Source: Methylotuvimicrobium sp018830325 (GTDB lineage: Bacteria > Pseudomonadota > Gammaproteobacteria > Methylococcales > Methylomonadaceae). Taken from it: 64,000 bases of DNA. Within the stretch, counting starts at the first letter, position 1, and each line of letters opens with the position of its first letter. The position numbers and the translations under genes were made by a program. Location: assembly GCF_044788715.1 (NCBI RefSeq), contig NZ_CP173170.1, positions 3,658,001 through 3,722,000 of the forward strand, read 5' to 3'. This document shows positions 8,299 to 16,406 of the stretch, in pieces. The notes under the pieces are model-generated. The model was not told where the DNA came from and ran no database searches. It saw only the letters and a list, made by a program, of their open reading frames with translations.

Positions 8299-8676
8299 CA
8301 CTGCCATTAAGCTAAGGGTTACCGTCATTCCGCCATGGACTGGCGGAATCCAGTGCCATGGATGGCAAGCTTCTAAGAGACATTAGAGCCTCAATGCAAG
8401 GATAACTTAATTTTTATGATGACTTAACTTACGTTCGGCACCGTCTCCGGCGGTCAAAAACACTATGTCATCACGATCCTGCAACATTTCGGCCGCATCG
8501 AGAATCACATCCAAACCATGCGCCATGCCATGCGTACCGACGTACGCCGCAACAAACTTACCTTTAACGCCCAGCGAATCGGCACATGCATCATCGCGCG
8601 ACTGATCGACAAAAAAACCGAGATCGACGCCGTTACGAATAACCGACGACCTGAAAAGTAACCTGACCCCTTTTAA
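8299..8676. mobile_element. Chimeric R1::glycosyltransferase-fragment element, copy 4
   Basis: R1 left end at 8299, GT4 shard on the minus strand, J motif at 8655-8676. Nearly identical to 6596-6968. Confidence 0.7.
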
Positions 8677-8781
8677 CCGTTCCCTTTTTCTTGTAACAGG
8701 TTGACATGGCATAATTAACGCATCTACAATTATTTCATCAGCGATCAATACACTTGGCAAGAGAGCAAGCGGCAAGCCAAT

Positions 8782-9033
8782 TTGGATAAACACCAGCTTG
8801 ATTTCATGGATGCAGATTGGGTACTTGAAAGCCCGTATCGCCTAGATATTGAAACCGAACGAAAAGGCGAACGCCGCCAACAATCTTTTGCCTATGTATT
8901 CGATCTGCTAATGGTGTTGACTATTGTATATTTACCGGGGGAAATTCCTCACATCATCAGCTATCGCCCCGCCAAACGCACTGAAAGAGAGGCTTATTAT
9001 GACTGGCTTGAAAATGACTACGATGACGCTTAA
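8782..9033 (+). CDS. brnT: BrnT-family toxin (start codon unclear)
   Basis: From a TTG at 8782 the protein is 83 residues (LDFMDADWVLESPYRLDIET ... EIPHIISYRPAKRTEREAYY). BrnT homology, however, extends upstream in frame to 8719 (YTWQESKRQANLDKHQLDF), the usual family N-terminus, and no ATG, GTG or TTG exists in that stretch. Either a non-standard start is used, or the original start was lost when the J-motif junction formed at 8655-8676. The C-terminal half with the conserved Arg and Tyr is intact. The stop overlaps the brnA start by 35 bp. Confidence 0.65.
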   Translation: MDKHQLDFMDADWVLESPYRLDIETERKGERRQQSFAYVFDLLMVLTIVYLPGEIPHIISYRPAKRTEREAYYDWLENDYDDA

Positions 9034-9334
9034 AGAAATGCGTGCAGCTCGGGAACGTGGTGAATCAAAAACTGATTTGGAGCTTTTACACCAAAATAAA
9101 TTAACAGGCATTGAGCCCGAGGATGACGTGGATTCACCAGACGCAACCCTTGCGATACGAGAAGTAAGCGCAAAGCGTCGCGCTGGACGTCCAGCAGGCA
9201 GTGGTAAGAAAGAACAGGTAGCCATCCGATTGGACAAGGATGTACTGGAAGCTTTCCGCGCCACCGGTCGGGGCTGGCAAACACGAATGAATGACGCGCT
9301 TAAAGCTTGGCTTAAAGAACATGTTCCAGGATAA
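8999..9334 (+). CDS. brnA: BrnA-family antitoxin
   Basis: Starting at the ATG at 8999 (MTGLKMTTMTLKEMRAARER), the protein is 111 residues; ATG 9014 is an alternative. An upstream frame extension to 8924 runs through brnT and is not credible. The C-terminal ribbon-helix-helix region reads EQVAIRLDKDVLEAFRATGR then GWQTRMNDALKAWLKEH, closely matching the BrnA at 874-1146. The middle (SAKRRAGRPAGSGKKE) has an AT-hook-like GRP. It neutralises BrnT and autoregulates the operon by family precedent. Confidence 0.8.
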   Translation: MTGLKMTTMTLKEMRAARERGESKTDLELLHQNKLTGIEPEDDVDSPDATLAIREVSAKRRAGRPAGSGKKEQVAIRLDKDVLEAFRATGRGWQTRMNDALKAWLKEHVPG

Positions 9335-9339
9335 AAACT

Positions 9340-9730
9340 AATATATTATTAACCCGGCCCTTAAATATCGTTAGCTCGTAGGTTGTGCTGAACCAAGCGA
9401 ACCGCATCTGTAGGGATTGATTCGGTTCCTGGCACACCGCCTACGGTCCTGAACCTTTTAGCTTCCAGAGCCTAAAAACATGCGTCCGATTACGCTAGCG
9501 CTAATCGCACCTACACGGGCTGCTACCGTGATCCGGATGTTATAGTCAGTTTGGGTTAGACTTTAGCCGTAACCCGACGCATCGCCAGATCCGAGTCAAT
9601 GAAAATGAACTTTAGAAAATGCTATATTGCTATATCTGACCCCAAAGCCCCTTTTGATTGAGTCTAAGCAAGTCGAACAAGCAAAAAATAACCAAGGCCA
9701 GACAAGGCCTACAACCCCACCCTAAACGGC
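9340..9730. other. Intergenic DNA without recognisable genes
   Basis: About 390 bp with short repeat-like pieces (TAGGTTGTGCTGAACCAAGC type text and a 'tgattgagtctaagcaagtcgaacaagc' piece also seen at 3848-3880). No coding signal or RNA gene seen. Confidence 0.5.
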
Positions 9731-9734
9731 CGCA

Positions 9735-9985
9735 ATCCCACTGATAGGGGTAGGGAAGATTTCTCTCCCCTCCGAACCGTGCATGCGGTTCTCCCGCACA
9801 CGGCTCTCCAGTCGGTGGTTTCCTCATCGGGACAAGCTGGTGAGTTACTTTGTTATTATTGGTGAACTCCATGACTCCGCGTTACCACGTCAGCCCACAA
9901 ACTCGGATTGATTCGTTACCTTCAGCTCGCTTCAACGGCTGAGCCTCTTTAAGCCTTTTACCTGAGGGCCCCTGTGTCAGGATAG
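9735..9985 (-). mobile_element. 3' end of a group II intron (fragment 2)
   Basis: Second copy of 7600-7850 with domain V at 9774-9806. It differs by only a few substitutions and a 4-bp deletion beside domain V. It is again cut at the J motif, followed by a truncated rpn. Confidence 0.65.
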
Positions 9986-10009
9986 TAACCTGACCCCTTT
10001 TCTTGCTGC

Positions 10010-10252
10010 CTTTTGCAATTCCACGATAAAGTGTTCGCCTGTCGAACTGATACAGCTCAGGTCGAAAATCGCTTTGCGATCTAAAGCCGTCGCACCCTGA
10101 CGCTCATTTTGATTGAATTGCAACTCTTGAATTTGGTGTTTTTCCGGCAGCAGGGTATTTAAAAAGCTGATCAAGTGCTCTTTACTAGCCTCTTCGCCAA
10201 ACGCTTTTTTGAAACCAAAGTCGGTAAATAGATTAATAAATTTTTCTTTCAC
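10010..10252 (-). pseudogene. 5' fragment of type A rpn gene (shard 2)
   Basis: The N-terminal ~81 residues of the type A nuclease, retaining IVELQKA, then a jump into J-motif sequence (reads ARKGVRLLS). It is ~20 bp longer than the shard at 7867-8102. The short one looks derived from the long one by deletion between TTGC-type microhomologies. Not functional. Confidence 0.75.
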
Positions 10253-10447
10253 GGCACGGTTTGAGCTTATTACGGGAAACTAGGATGGAGTTTAGCATAT
10301 CTATTCCTTAGCTTTTTTTAGCTTTAGATGAACCCGACATCATCCTCTGGTTTTCGCCGACCGTATCTAGCTAACGCTAAGAGAAAAGTGCTTAAATGCA
10401 AGGCAACCGCATTAAAAATACTTTTCCTCGTTCCCACGCCCCTCCAT

Positions 10448-10826
10448 CACTGCCATTAAGCTAAGGGTTACCGTCATTCCGCCATGGACTGGCGGAATCC
10501 AGTGCCATGGATGGCAAGCTTCTAAGAGACATTAGAGCCTCAATGCAAGGATAACTTAATTTTTATGATGACTTAACTTACGTTCGGCACCGTCGCCGGC
10601 GGTCAAAAACACAATGTCATCACGATCCCGTAACATTTCAGCCGCATCGAGAATCACATCCAAACCATGCGCCATGCCATGCGTACCGACGTACGCCGCA
10701 ACAAACTTATCTTTAACGCCCAGCGAACCGGCACATGCATCATCACGCGGTTGATCGATAAAAAAACCGAGATCGACGCCGTTACGAATAACCGACGACC
10801 TGAAAAGTAACCTGACCCCTTTTCTT
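10448..10826. mobile_element. Chimeric R1::glycosyltransferase-fragment element, copy 5
   Basis: R1 left end at 10448, GT4 shard (MAHGLDVILDAAEMLRDRDD), J motif at 10803-10826. A second GT piece follows immediately at 10832. Confidence 0.7.
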
Positions 10827-10831
10827 ATTAA

Positions 10832-10950
10832 ACGCATTGGTAACCGCTACGATACGGTCCGCCATACGGTAAGCGAATCTTTCCAGCCATTCCAAAGCGC
10901 CGATAATCTTCTTATTCTTGATCGAACCGACGACAAGAAAAGTAACCCTT
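10832..10950 (-). pseudogene. Glycosyltransferase (GT4) N-proximal shard
   Basis: Minus strand reads IKNKKIIGALEWLERFAYRM then ADRIVAVTNAF, bounded on both sides by J-motif sequence (10805-10826 and 10938-10950). The native gene would continue into HIVAHGGSESKTTVIRNGVD, so a stretch of the gene has been lost between this shard and the one at 10576-10803. Confidence 0.65.
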
Positions 10951-10959
10951 TTAAAACAT

Positions 10960-11349
10960 TCACTTTGATCCCATATCGGTTTGGGAAAAATCGTTTCCTT
11001 TGAACAGCAATGGCTTGTTGAGTTGTTTGGCAAGCGCGTAGCTGCAACAATCACCAAAATTCAATTTAGCCGGGTGTCGGCCTTTACCGTATTCTCGCCA
11101 TGCTGTTCGTGCCAGTTTGGCCTGCTGATGATCGAATTCGACAATAATGGGAGACAAATTAGCAAGCCATTCGTCTAATTTTTTGGCACCGGCAACGCCT
11201 TTCTTATATTCGATGACCATAGCAGTTTCGACGAGACTAACCGCACTCAGGTAAAGTGTCTCCGCTTCAATGAGTTGATTCAATAATTGGTCGGCATCCG
11301 GCTCGAGCAGCAATACTGCGATCACTACGGATGAATCGATAACCATCAA
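10960..11349 (-). CDS. vapC: PIN-domain toxin, VapC type
   Basis: A 129-residue PIN-domain protein: VIDSSVVIAVLLLEPDA (first Asp), SLVETAMVIEYK (conserved Glu), then KLNFGDCCSYALAKQLNKPL (FGD motif with the third acidic residue) and FKGNDFSQTD (fourth). It is the presumed RNase toxin of a type II pair. Its start shares an ATGA overlap with the upstream antitoxin. Its stop lies 10 bp from a J-motif junction, so the C-terminal residues may be altered, but all catalytic positions remain. Confidence 0.85.
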   Translation of the reverse strand: MMVIDSSVVIAVLLLEPDADQLLNQLIEAETLYLSAVSLVETAMVIEYKKGVAGAKKLDEWLANLSPIIVEFDHQQAKLARTAWREYGKGRHPAKLNFGDCCSYALAKQLNKPLLFKGNDFSQTDMGSK

Positions 11350-11606
11350 TCATTACCCCATAAACCGTTATCGCTTTGATCATAACCAAGGATTTGATCA
11401 GGGGAACGATGATCGAGCGTAGGCAAAGTTGCACAGTCTTTCGCTATCTGCATGAGTTTTTGCTTTTTTAACATTTTTTGAACGTTTCCCTCTTGAGAAA
11501 AACGATCGATCTCAATATCGTCGATTTTTAATTCTTGATGCTTGGACAAGATAGCCATTAATCGATCGACATAGGCTTCTTGTATTCTGATATGTATCGT
11601 GGTCAT
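11346..11606 (-). CDS. Antitoxin partner of VapC
   Basis: From the ATG at 11606 (MTTIHIRIQEAYVDRLMAIL) the product is 86 residues. An in-frame ATG at 11633 adds nine unlikely residues. It has an N-terminal beta-strand/helix pattern suggesting a ribbon-helix-helix or similar dimerisation domain. The tail (TLDHRSPDQILGYDQSDNGL) is typical of VapB-like proteins that bind PIN toxins. Co-translation with vapC is indicated by the 4-bp overlap. Confidence 0.7.
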   Translation of the reverse strand: MTTIHIRIQEAYVDRLMAILSKHQELKIDDIEIDRFSQEGNVQKMLKKQKLMQIAKDCATLPTLDHRSPDQILGYDQSDNGLWGND

Positions 11607-12043
11607 AATTTTTGGAGTTCCCCAAGTTGGCATCGGTTAAACCGTCCGTATTTTAAAATCCTCGCAATGTCTTTCTCCCGCTTGTTTGCATACCAATAGG
11701 CCATAGCCATCTTCGGAGCGCGTAGGCGATATGCGTTATTTTACTTCGGCTTTCATCCGGCTTTATCTAAGCTGAGAACCAGCGAGAATGCCTGATTTTT
11801 TGCGAAATTCAAGCGGTATTACGACTTTGGACCGTTCGGAAAAGAAATGCCTTGCATAGCGTTGTCCCTCGATTTTGATCGGTTGATTCAGTATGCCGTG
11901 AGTCGATTATTCAAGCAGTAAAATATACACTGATGTCAAAGCAACCGCAAAACGTTGCACAGTAGACTGCGCACCGCGCACCTTTACAAGGCGTTCAGAT
12001 CAATGACAGACCGCGTTCGAGACCAGGTGCGCGATGCGGCACC
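11607..12043. other. Gene-free interval with diverged GCGCAT palindromic repeat
   Basis: No coding or RNA signal at 11640-11960. At ~11965-12047 lies GCACCGCGCACC ... GGTGCGCGATGCGGCACC, a diverged copy of the repeat at 4377, which also precedes the duplicate GT shard at ~14225-14308. Confidence 0.5.
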
Positions 12044-12690
12044 CTACACAACCGATTCCAAAACCTCCTCAAAACGGCGCGCCAACACCTGGCGGTCAAA
12101 CTCCGCACTCACACACGCTTTCCCTGCTACGCCCATCGCCGCGCATTTTTCCGGCGCATCGGCCAAGGCCGTAATCGCAGCCGCCAGCTCCATCGGATTT
12201 TCCGGCTCAATACCAATCCCCGAACCGGCCTTTTCCACAATTTCCCGGCTCTCGCCGCGCACGCCGAGAATAATCGGCTTCTTCATCGCCATCGTATCGA
12301 AAATCTTTGACGGAATCACGGTCAAAAACAAATCCAGCTTCTTCAACAACACCAAACTAACATGGGTAATCGACCACAAAGCCGGCATTTGTTCCTTCGG
12401 CAACTGCCCCAGCATCTTGACATTCCGCAAACCTCGCCGCTCCAATTCCGACTGCAACCGGGCCAGTTCGGCACCGTCGCCGGCGGTCAAAAACACAATG
12501 TCATCACGATCCCGCAACATTTCGGCCGCATCGAGAATCATATCCAAACCATGCGCCATTCCGTGCGTGCCGACGTACGCCGCAACAAACTTACCCTTAA
12601 CGCCCAGCGAATCGGCAAATGCATCATCGCGCGGTTGATCGACAAAAAAACCGAGATCGACGCCGTTACGAATAACCGACGACCTGAAAA
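12044..12690 (-). pseudogene. GT4 glycosyltransferase, C-terminal part (copy 1)
   Basis: The frame is open from the J motif to a normal stop at 12044: VIRNGVDLGFFVDQPRDDAF, VGTHGMAHGLD, AGDGAELARLQSELERRGLR, then the nucleotide-sugar site region (SKIFDTMAMKKPIILGVRGE) and EEVLESVV. This is the C-terminal Rossmann half of a WbuB-like GT4 enzyme; the N-terminal acceptor half is absent and no start exists. It resembles the tail of an O-antigen or exopolysaccharide transferase. It lies only 3.5 kb from the polysaccharide cluster, its likely source. Duplicated at 14305-14950. Confidence 0.75.
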
Positions 12691-12710
12691 GTAACCTGAC
12701 CCCTTTTCTT

Positions 12711-12836
12711 AAAGTTAAGGGTCACCGTCATTCCGCCATGGACTGGCGGAATCCAGTGCCATGGATGGCAAGCTTCTACGAGACATTAGAGCCTCAATGC
12801 AAGGATAACTTAATTTTTATGACGACTTAACTTACG
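12711..12836. mobile_element. R1 element, both ends truncated
   Basis: The R1 body from GTTAAGGGTCACCGTCATTCC to CTTAACTTA sits between the J motif that closes the C-terminal GT shard and the GAER end of the N-terminal shard. It therefore splits the GT gene. Confidence 0.65.
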
Positions 12837-13197
12837 TTCGGCACCGTCCCCGGCGGTCAAAAACACAATGTCATCACGATCCCGCAACATTTCGGCCGCA
12901 TCGAAAATCACATCCAAACCATGCGCCATTCCGTGCGTGCCGACGTACGCCGCAACAAACTTACCCTTAACGCCCAGCGAACCGGCAAATGCATCATCGC
13001 GCGGTTGATCGACAAAAAAACCGAGATCGACGCCGTTACGAATAACCGTCGTCTTACTCTCGCTACCGCCATGCGCTACAATATGCACCTTGAACGCATT
13101 GGTAACCGCTACGATACGGTCCGCCTTGCGGTAAGCGAATCTTTCCAACCATTCCAATGCGCCGATAACCTTCTTATTTTCGATCGCACCGACGGTC
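12836..13197 (-). pseudogene. GT4 glycosyltransferase, middle part (copy 1)
   Basis: The minus strand reads EWLERFAYRKADRIVAVTNA, KVHIVAHGGSESKTTVIRNG, then through VDLGFFVDQPRDD to LTAGDGAER, where R1 begins. It contains the native KTTVIRNG junction that the chimeric elements lack, so it shows what the parent gene looked like. The ~220-bp segment VIRNG-GAER is present here and again at 12480-12690, i.e. duplicated on both sides of R1. Confidence 0.75.
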
Positions 13198-13215
13198 TAA
13201 AAAGTAACCTGACCC

Positions 13216-13495
13216 TGAGGTATCCCCACGAAATAGCCAAATAAAACAATTTTTTGGCTGAAAATTGGTTGATAGATATATTTATTTTTTATCATTGTTC
13301 CTACGCTCTGCGCCACTGCCATTAAGTTAAGCCGTCACAGAGATAAGTAATGCTTGCATTCAGGCTCTAATGTGCCTCAAAAGCTTGCCATCCATGGCAC
13401 TGGATTCCGCCAGTCCATGGCGGAATGACGGGTTTCCCTTAACTTAATGGCAGTGATGCTCTGCGTGGGAACGAGCGTTTTGTGGGGATACCTCA
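13216..13495. repeat. R2 element (280 bp) with nested R1
   Basis: Inverted orientation relative to 231-510, with the same TGAGGTATCCCCAC ends. R1 occupies 13315-13455. J-motif sequence abuts both ends (GTAACCTGACCC and ACCTGACCC). Confidence 0.8.
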
Positions 13496-13576
13496 GAACC
13501 TGACCCTTTTTATACAACTGTAGCCGAAGCAAGTCGAAACCTTGGGGACGGGTTAAATAACCCGTTCCGCCGGAGG

Positions 13577-13840
13577 TTAACCAAACAATTCACTATGCGA
13601 ACCTAACCGCACTAACAGCAAGGTATCCTCGTCTGGCTTGCTGTAGATCAAAAGCAAGTCAGGTTTAACGTGGCACTCACGATAGCCTGACTAGTCGCCA
13701 GACAGGGAATGGTCACGGTATTTTCCAGGCAAGTCTTCATTGCTAATCAGCTTGTACAAAACTTCAATCAGTGCGGTGTTTATATCGCCATGTTTTTTGA
13801 AATCCCGCTTAAAAGCCGTAGAGCGCTCAATCGTCCGCAT
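13577..13840 (-). pseudogene. yafQ: YafQ-family mRNA interferase toxin, inactivated by one amber codon
   Basis: The 88 codons read MRTIERSTAFKRDFKKHGDI ... HSLSGD, TAG, SGYRECHVKPDLLLIYSKPD ... GSHSELFG, stop. This is a complete YafQ/RelE-fold toxin except for TAG at 13691-13693, where the family has Trp (DWxGYREC), a single G-to-A change from TGG. The catalytic C-terminal His and the rest of the frame are undamaged, so the mutation is recent or conditionally harmless. It overlaps the relB stop by 14 bp. Confidence 0.8.
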
Positions 13841-14093
13841 TCAGGTCAACCATCAGTTCATTGATGGTATTGAAGCTCTCACCCTTTCCTGCTTCAAGTT
13901 CAGCGATGGCTTTTCGCGTCGTTGCATTAGGCACTTCCACCGTAAATGGCAGTCGATGCTCCTCGGCAATACGTATCATAAGCAAACGTATTGCGTCCGA
14001 TACCGTCAATCCCATTGCTTCTAAAGCTTCGGTTGCAAGCTCCTTCGTTCGTGTATCAATACGAGCACGGACATAAGTATCTGCGGGCTCCAT
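13827..14093 (-). CDS. relB: RelB/DinJ-family antitoxin
   Basis: The start is taken at ATG 14093 (MEPADTYVRARIDTRTKELA). The product has 88 residues with a ribbon-helix-helix N-terminus (VRARIDTRTKELATEALEAM, GLTVSDAIRLLMIRIAEEHR), the DinJ signature, and an acidic toxin-binding C-terminus (KGESFNTINELMVDLNADD). It represses its own operon and neutralises YafQ. Here the toxin is broken, so the antitoxin may persist as a solitary anti-toxin or regulator. Confidence 0.85.
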   Translation of the reverse strand: MEPADTYVRARIDTRTKELATEALEAMGLTVSDAIRLLMIRIAEEHRLPFTVEVPNATTRKAIAELEAGKGESFNTINELMVDLNADD

Positions 14094-14304
14094 AATTATC
14101 CCCATTAATTAAGTAATTGGCACAAATTGTAGTTTCAGTGTAGTCACAAATCAAGTTAACTCATATACTACTTAGATCTTAGGGCAGAAGGAGTAGGCCA
14201 ACTTACTGTGTATTGTATTTTTCCAGAGTACTGAGCACCGCGCACCTTGACAACACATTGCAGCCAATCAACCGCATCCTAACCCCGGCGCCCGATATGG
14301 CACC

Positions 14305-14950
14305 CTACACAACCGATTCCAAAACCTCCTCAAAACGGCGTGCCAACACCTGGCGGTCAAACTCCGCACTCACACACGCTTTCCCTGCTACGCCCATCGC
14401 CGCGCATTTTTCCGGCGCATCGGCCAAGGCCGTAATCGCAGCCGCCAGCTCCATCGCATTTTCCGGTTCAATACCAATCCCCGAACCTGCCTTTTCAACA
14501 ATTTCCCGACTCTCGCCGCGCACGCCGAGAATAATCGGCTTCTTCATCGCCATCGTCTCGAAAATCTTCGACGGTATCACCGTCAAAAACAAATCCAACT
14601 TCTTCAACAACACCAAACTAACACTGGTAATCGACCACAAAGCCGGCATTTGTTCCTTCGGCAACTGCCCCAGCATCTTGACATTCCGCAAACCTCGCCT
14701 TTCCAATTCCGACTGCAAACGAGCCCGTTCGGCACCGTCCCCGGCGGTCAAAAACACTATGTCATCACGATCCCGCAACATTTCGGCCGCATCGAGAATT
14801 ACATCCAAACCATGCGCCATTCCGTGCGTGCCGACGTACGCCGCAACAAACTTATCTTTAACGCCCAGCGAACCGGCAAATGCATCATCACGCGGTTGAT
14901 CGACAAAAAATCCGAGATCGACGCCGTTACCAATAACCGACGACCTGAAA
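14305..14950 (-). pseudogene. GT4 glycosyltransferase, C-terminal part (copy 2)
   Basis: Second copy of 12044-12690 with scattered substitutions, ending EEVLESVV and starting at the J motif (14948-14972). The GT4 C-terminal half is intact as a frame but has no start. The preceding ~90 bp diverged GCGCAT palindrome is duplicated too. Confidence 0.75.
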
Positions 14951-14969
14951 AGTAACCTGACCCCTTTTC

Positions 14970-15096
14970 TTAAAGTTAAGGGTCACCGTCATTCCGCCAT
15001 GGACTGGCGGAATCCAGTGCCATGGATGGCAAGCTTCTAAGAGACATTAGAGCCTCAATGCAAGGATAACTTAATTTTTATGACGACTTAACTTAC
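14970..15096. mobile_element. R1 element, both ends truncated (copy 2)
   Basis: Same truncated R1 as 12711-12836 in the second tandem copy. Confidence 0.65.
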
Positions 15097-15466
15097 GTTC
15101 GGCACCGTCTCCGGCGGTCAAAAACACTATGTCATCACGATCCCGCAAAATTTCGGTCGCATCGAGAATTACATCCAAACCATGCGCCACTCCGTGCGTG
15201 CCGACGTACGCCGCAACAACCTTACTCTTAACACCTAGCGAATCGGCAAATGCATCGTCGCGCGGTTGATCGACAAAAAAACCGAGATCGACGCCGTTAC
15301 CAATAACCGTCGTCTTAGTCTCGCTACCGCCATGCGCCACAATATGCTACTTGAAAGCATGGGTAACCGCTACGATACGGTCCGCCTTACGGTAAGCGAA
15401 TCTTTCCAGCCATTCCAAAGCGCCGATAATCTTCTTATTCTTGATCGCACCGACGGCCTGAAAAGT
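15096..15466 (-). pseudogene. GT4 glycosyltransferase, middle part (copy 2)
   Basis: Second copy of 12836-13197. It has LEWLERF text (15400-15430), the native AHGGSETKTTVIGNGVDLGF junction, and ends GDGAER at R1. A frameshift or stop separates the N-proximal piece from the rest. J-motif repeats follow at 15460-15515. Confidence 0.7.
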
Positions 15467-15605
15467 AACCTGACCCCTTTTAGTGTACCTTTATCGTAGA
15501 CCCCTTTATCGCATTTAGCGTGGTAGAGCCACTTTACATTAGAAGGGCACCCACGATCTCCGTGAGAAAGAGATAAGATGCGCGATGCGCATCCTACATG
15601 GTTTT

Positions 15606-16340
15606 TTACTTCTTCAACCAAGCCATTAAAACTTTAAACGCAAATATTGGTAATGCAGTTTGTCTAATCAATCGACTTGGTTGCGATAACAAACGGTACA
15701 ACCATTCACAATGAATATCGATGAAAAATTTCGGCGCTCGCTTAACGGTTCCGGCAATAACATCGAAAGTCCCACCTACACCCTGGCAAACCCTAATGTT
15801 ATGAAGTTTGCCTAAATAGTTATCCATCCATAATTCTTGACGCGGGCTACCTAAAGCCACAAATAAAATTTGCGCTTGAGACTGATTGATCAGATTAATC
15901 AAATCCGGCATTTGTTCTTCCGGCAAATAGCCGTTCTGAAATCCTACAATTTGAATGCCAGGATAGCGCTCAGTTAGTCGATCAACTGCTTTTTGAATTG
16001 TTTCCTGACTAGCACCGTATAAAAAAAGCTTATAGCCCTTAGATACCGATCGTTCGCAGATTTTAGGCATTAACTCCGAGCCCGGTACTCGGCTGATATT
16101 AACCTGATTGAGCTTTCTAGCCGCGACAACTACACCAATACCATCGGGTATAATCAGAGACGCATTTCGAAGCCACCCAAGCAATTTAGAATCGCTTTGA
16201 GCTTTGATTACTTTTTCCGGGTTTAAAGCAATAATCGTATTCGGCTTTCCGCTATTAATCATTACGTCGACCGCATCCAGCGCTCCTTGCATATCGACAC
16301 AATCAACAGGCACTCCCAATACTTCAACTCTATCCACCAT
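15606..16340 (-). CDS. WecG/TagA/CpsF-family glycosyltransferase
   Basis: The 244 residues carry the family hallmarks: IIALNPEKVIKAQSDSKLLG, IPDGIGVVVAARKL (conserved Asp-Gly), GSELMPKICERS, FLYGA, FVALGSPRQELWMD and QGVGGTFDVIAGTVKRAPKF. Such GT26 enzymes transfer ManNAc(A)-type sugars to lipid-linked intermediates at the inner membrane face. WecB, which makes UDP-ManNAc, is encoded at 35798-36937, consistent with that substrate. It is the last gene of the minus-strand polysaccharide cluster, 66 bp after the BNR-repeat gene. Exact acceptor unknown. Confidence 0.85.
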   Translation of the reverse strand: MVDRVEVLGVPVDCVDMQGALDAVDVMINSGKPNTIIALNPEKVIKAQSDSKLLGWLRNASLIIPDGIGVVVAARKLNQVNISRVPGSELMPKICERSVSKGYKLFLYGASQETIQKAVDRLTERYPGIQIVGFQNGYLPEEQMPDLINLINQSQAQILFVALGSPRQELWMDNYLGKLHNIRVCQGVGGTFDVIAGTVKRAPKFFIDIHCEWLYRLLSQPSRLIRQTALPIFAFKVLMAWLKK

Positions 16341-16406
16341 TACAAGTTCCTAATATCTTTCTTTAATCGAAAGTTTTATATAAACGTTAATACAGTATAA
16401 GTCGAC

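Noticed and set aside
12044..15466. Silent antigenic-variation cassettes made of GT shards
   Set aside because: Copies are nearly identical without variable blocks, and no expressed recipient is in the window.
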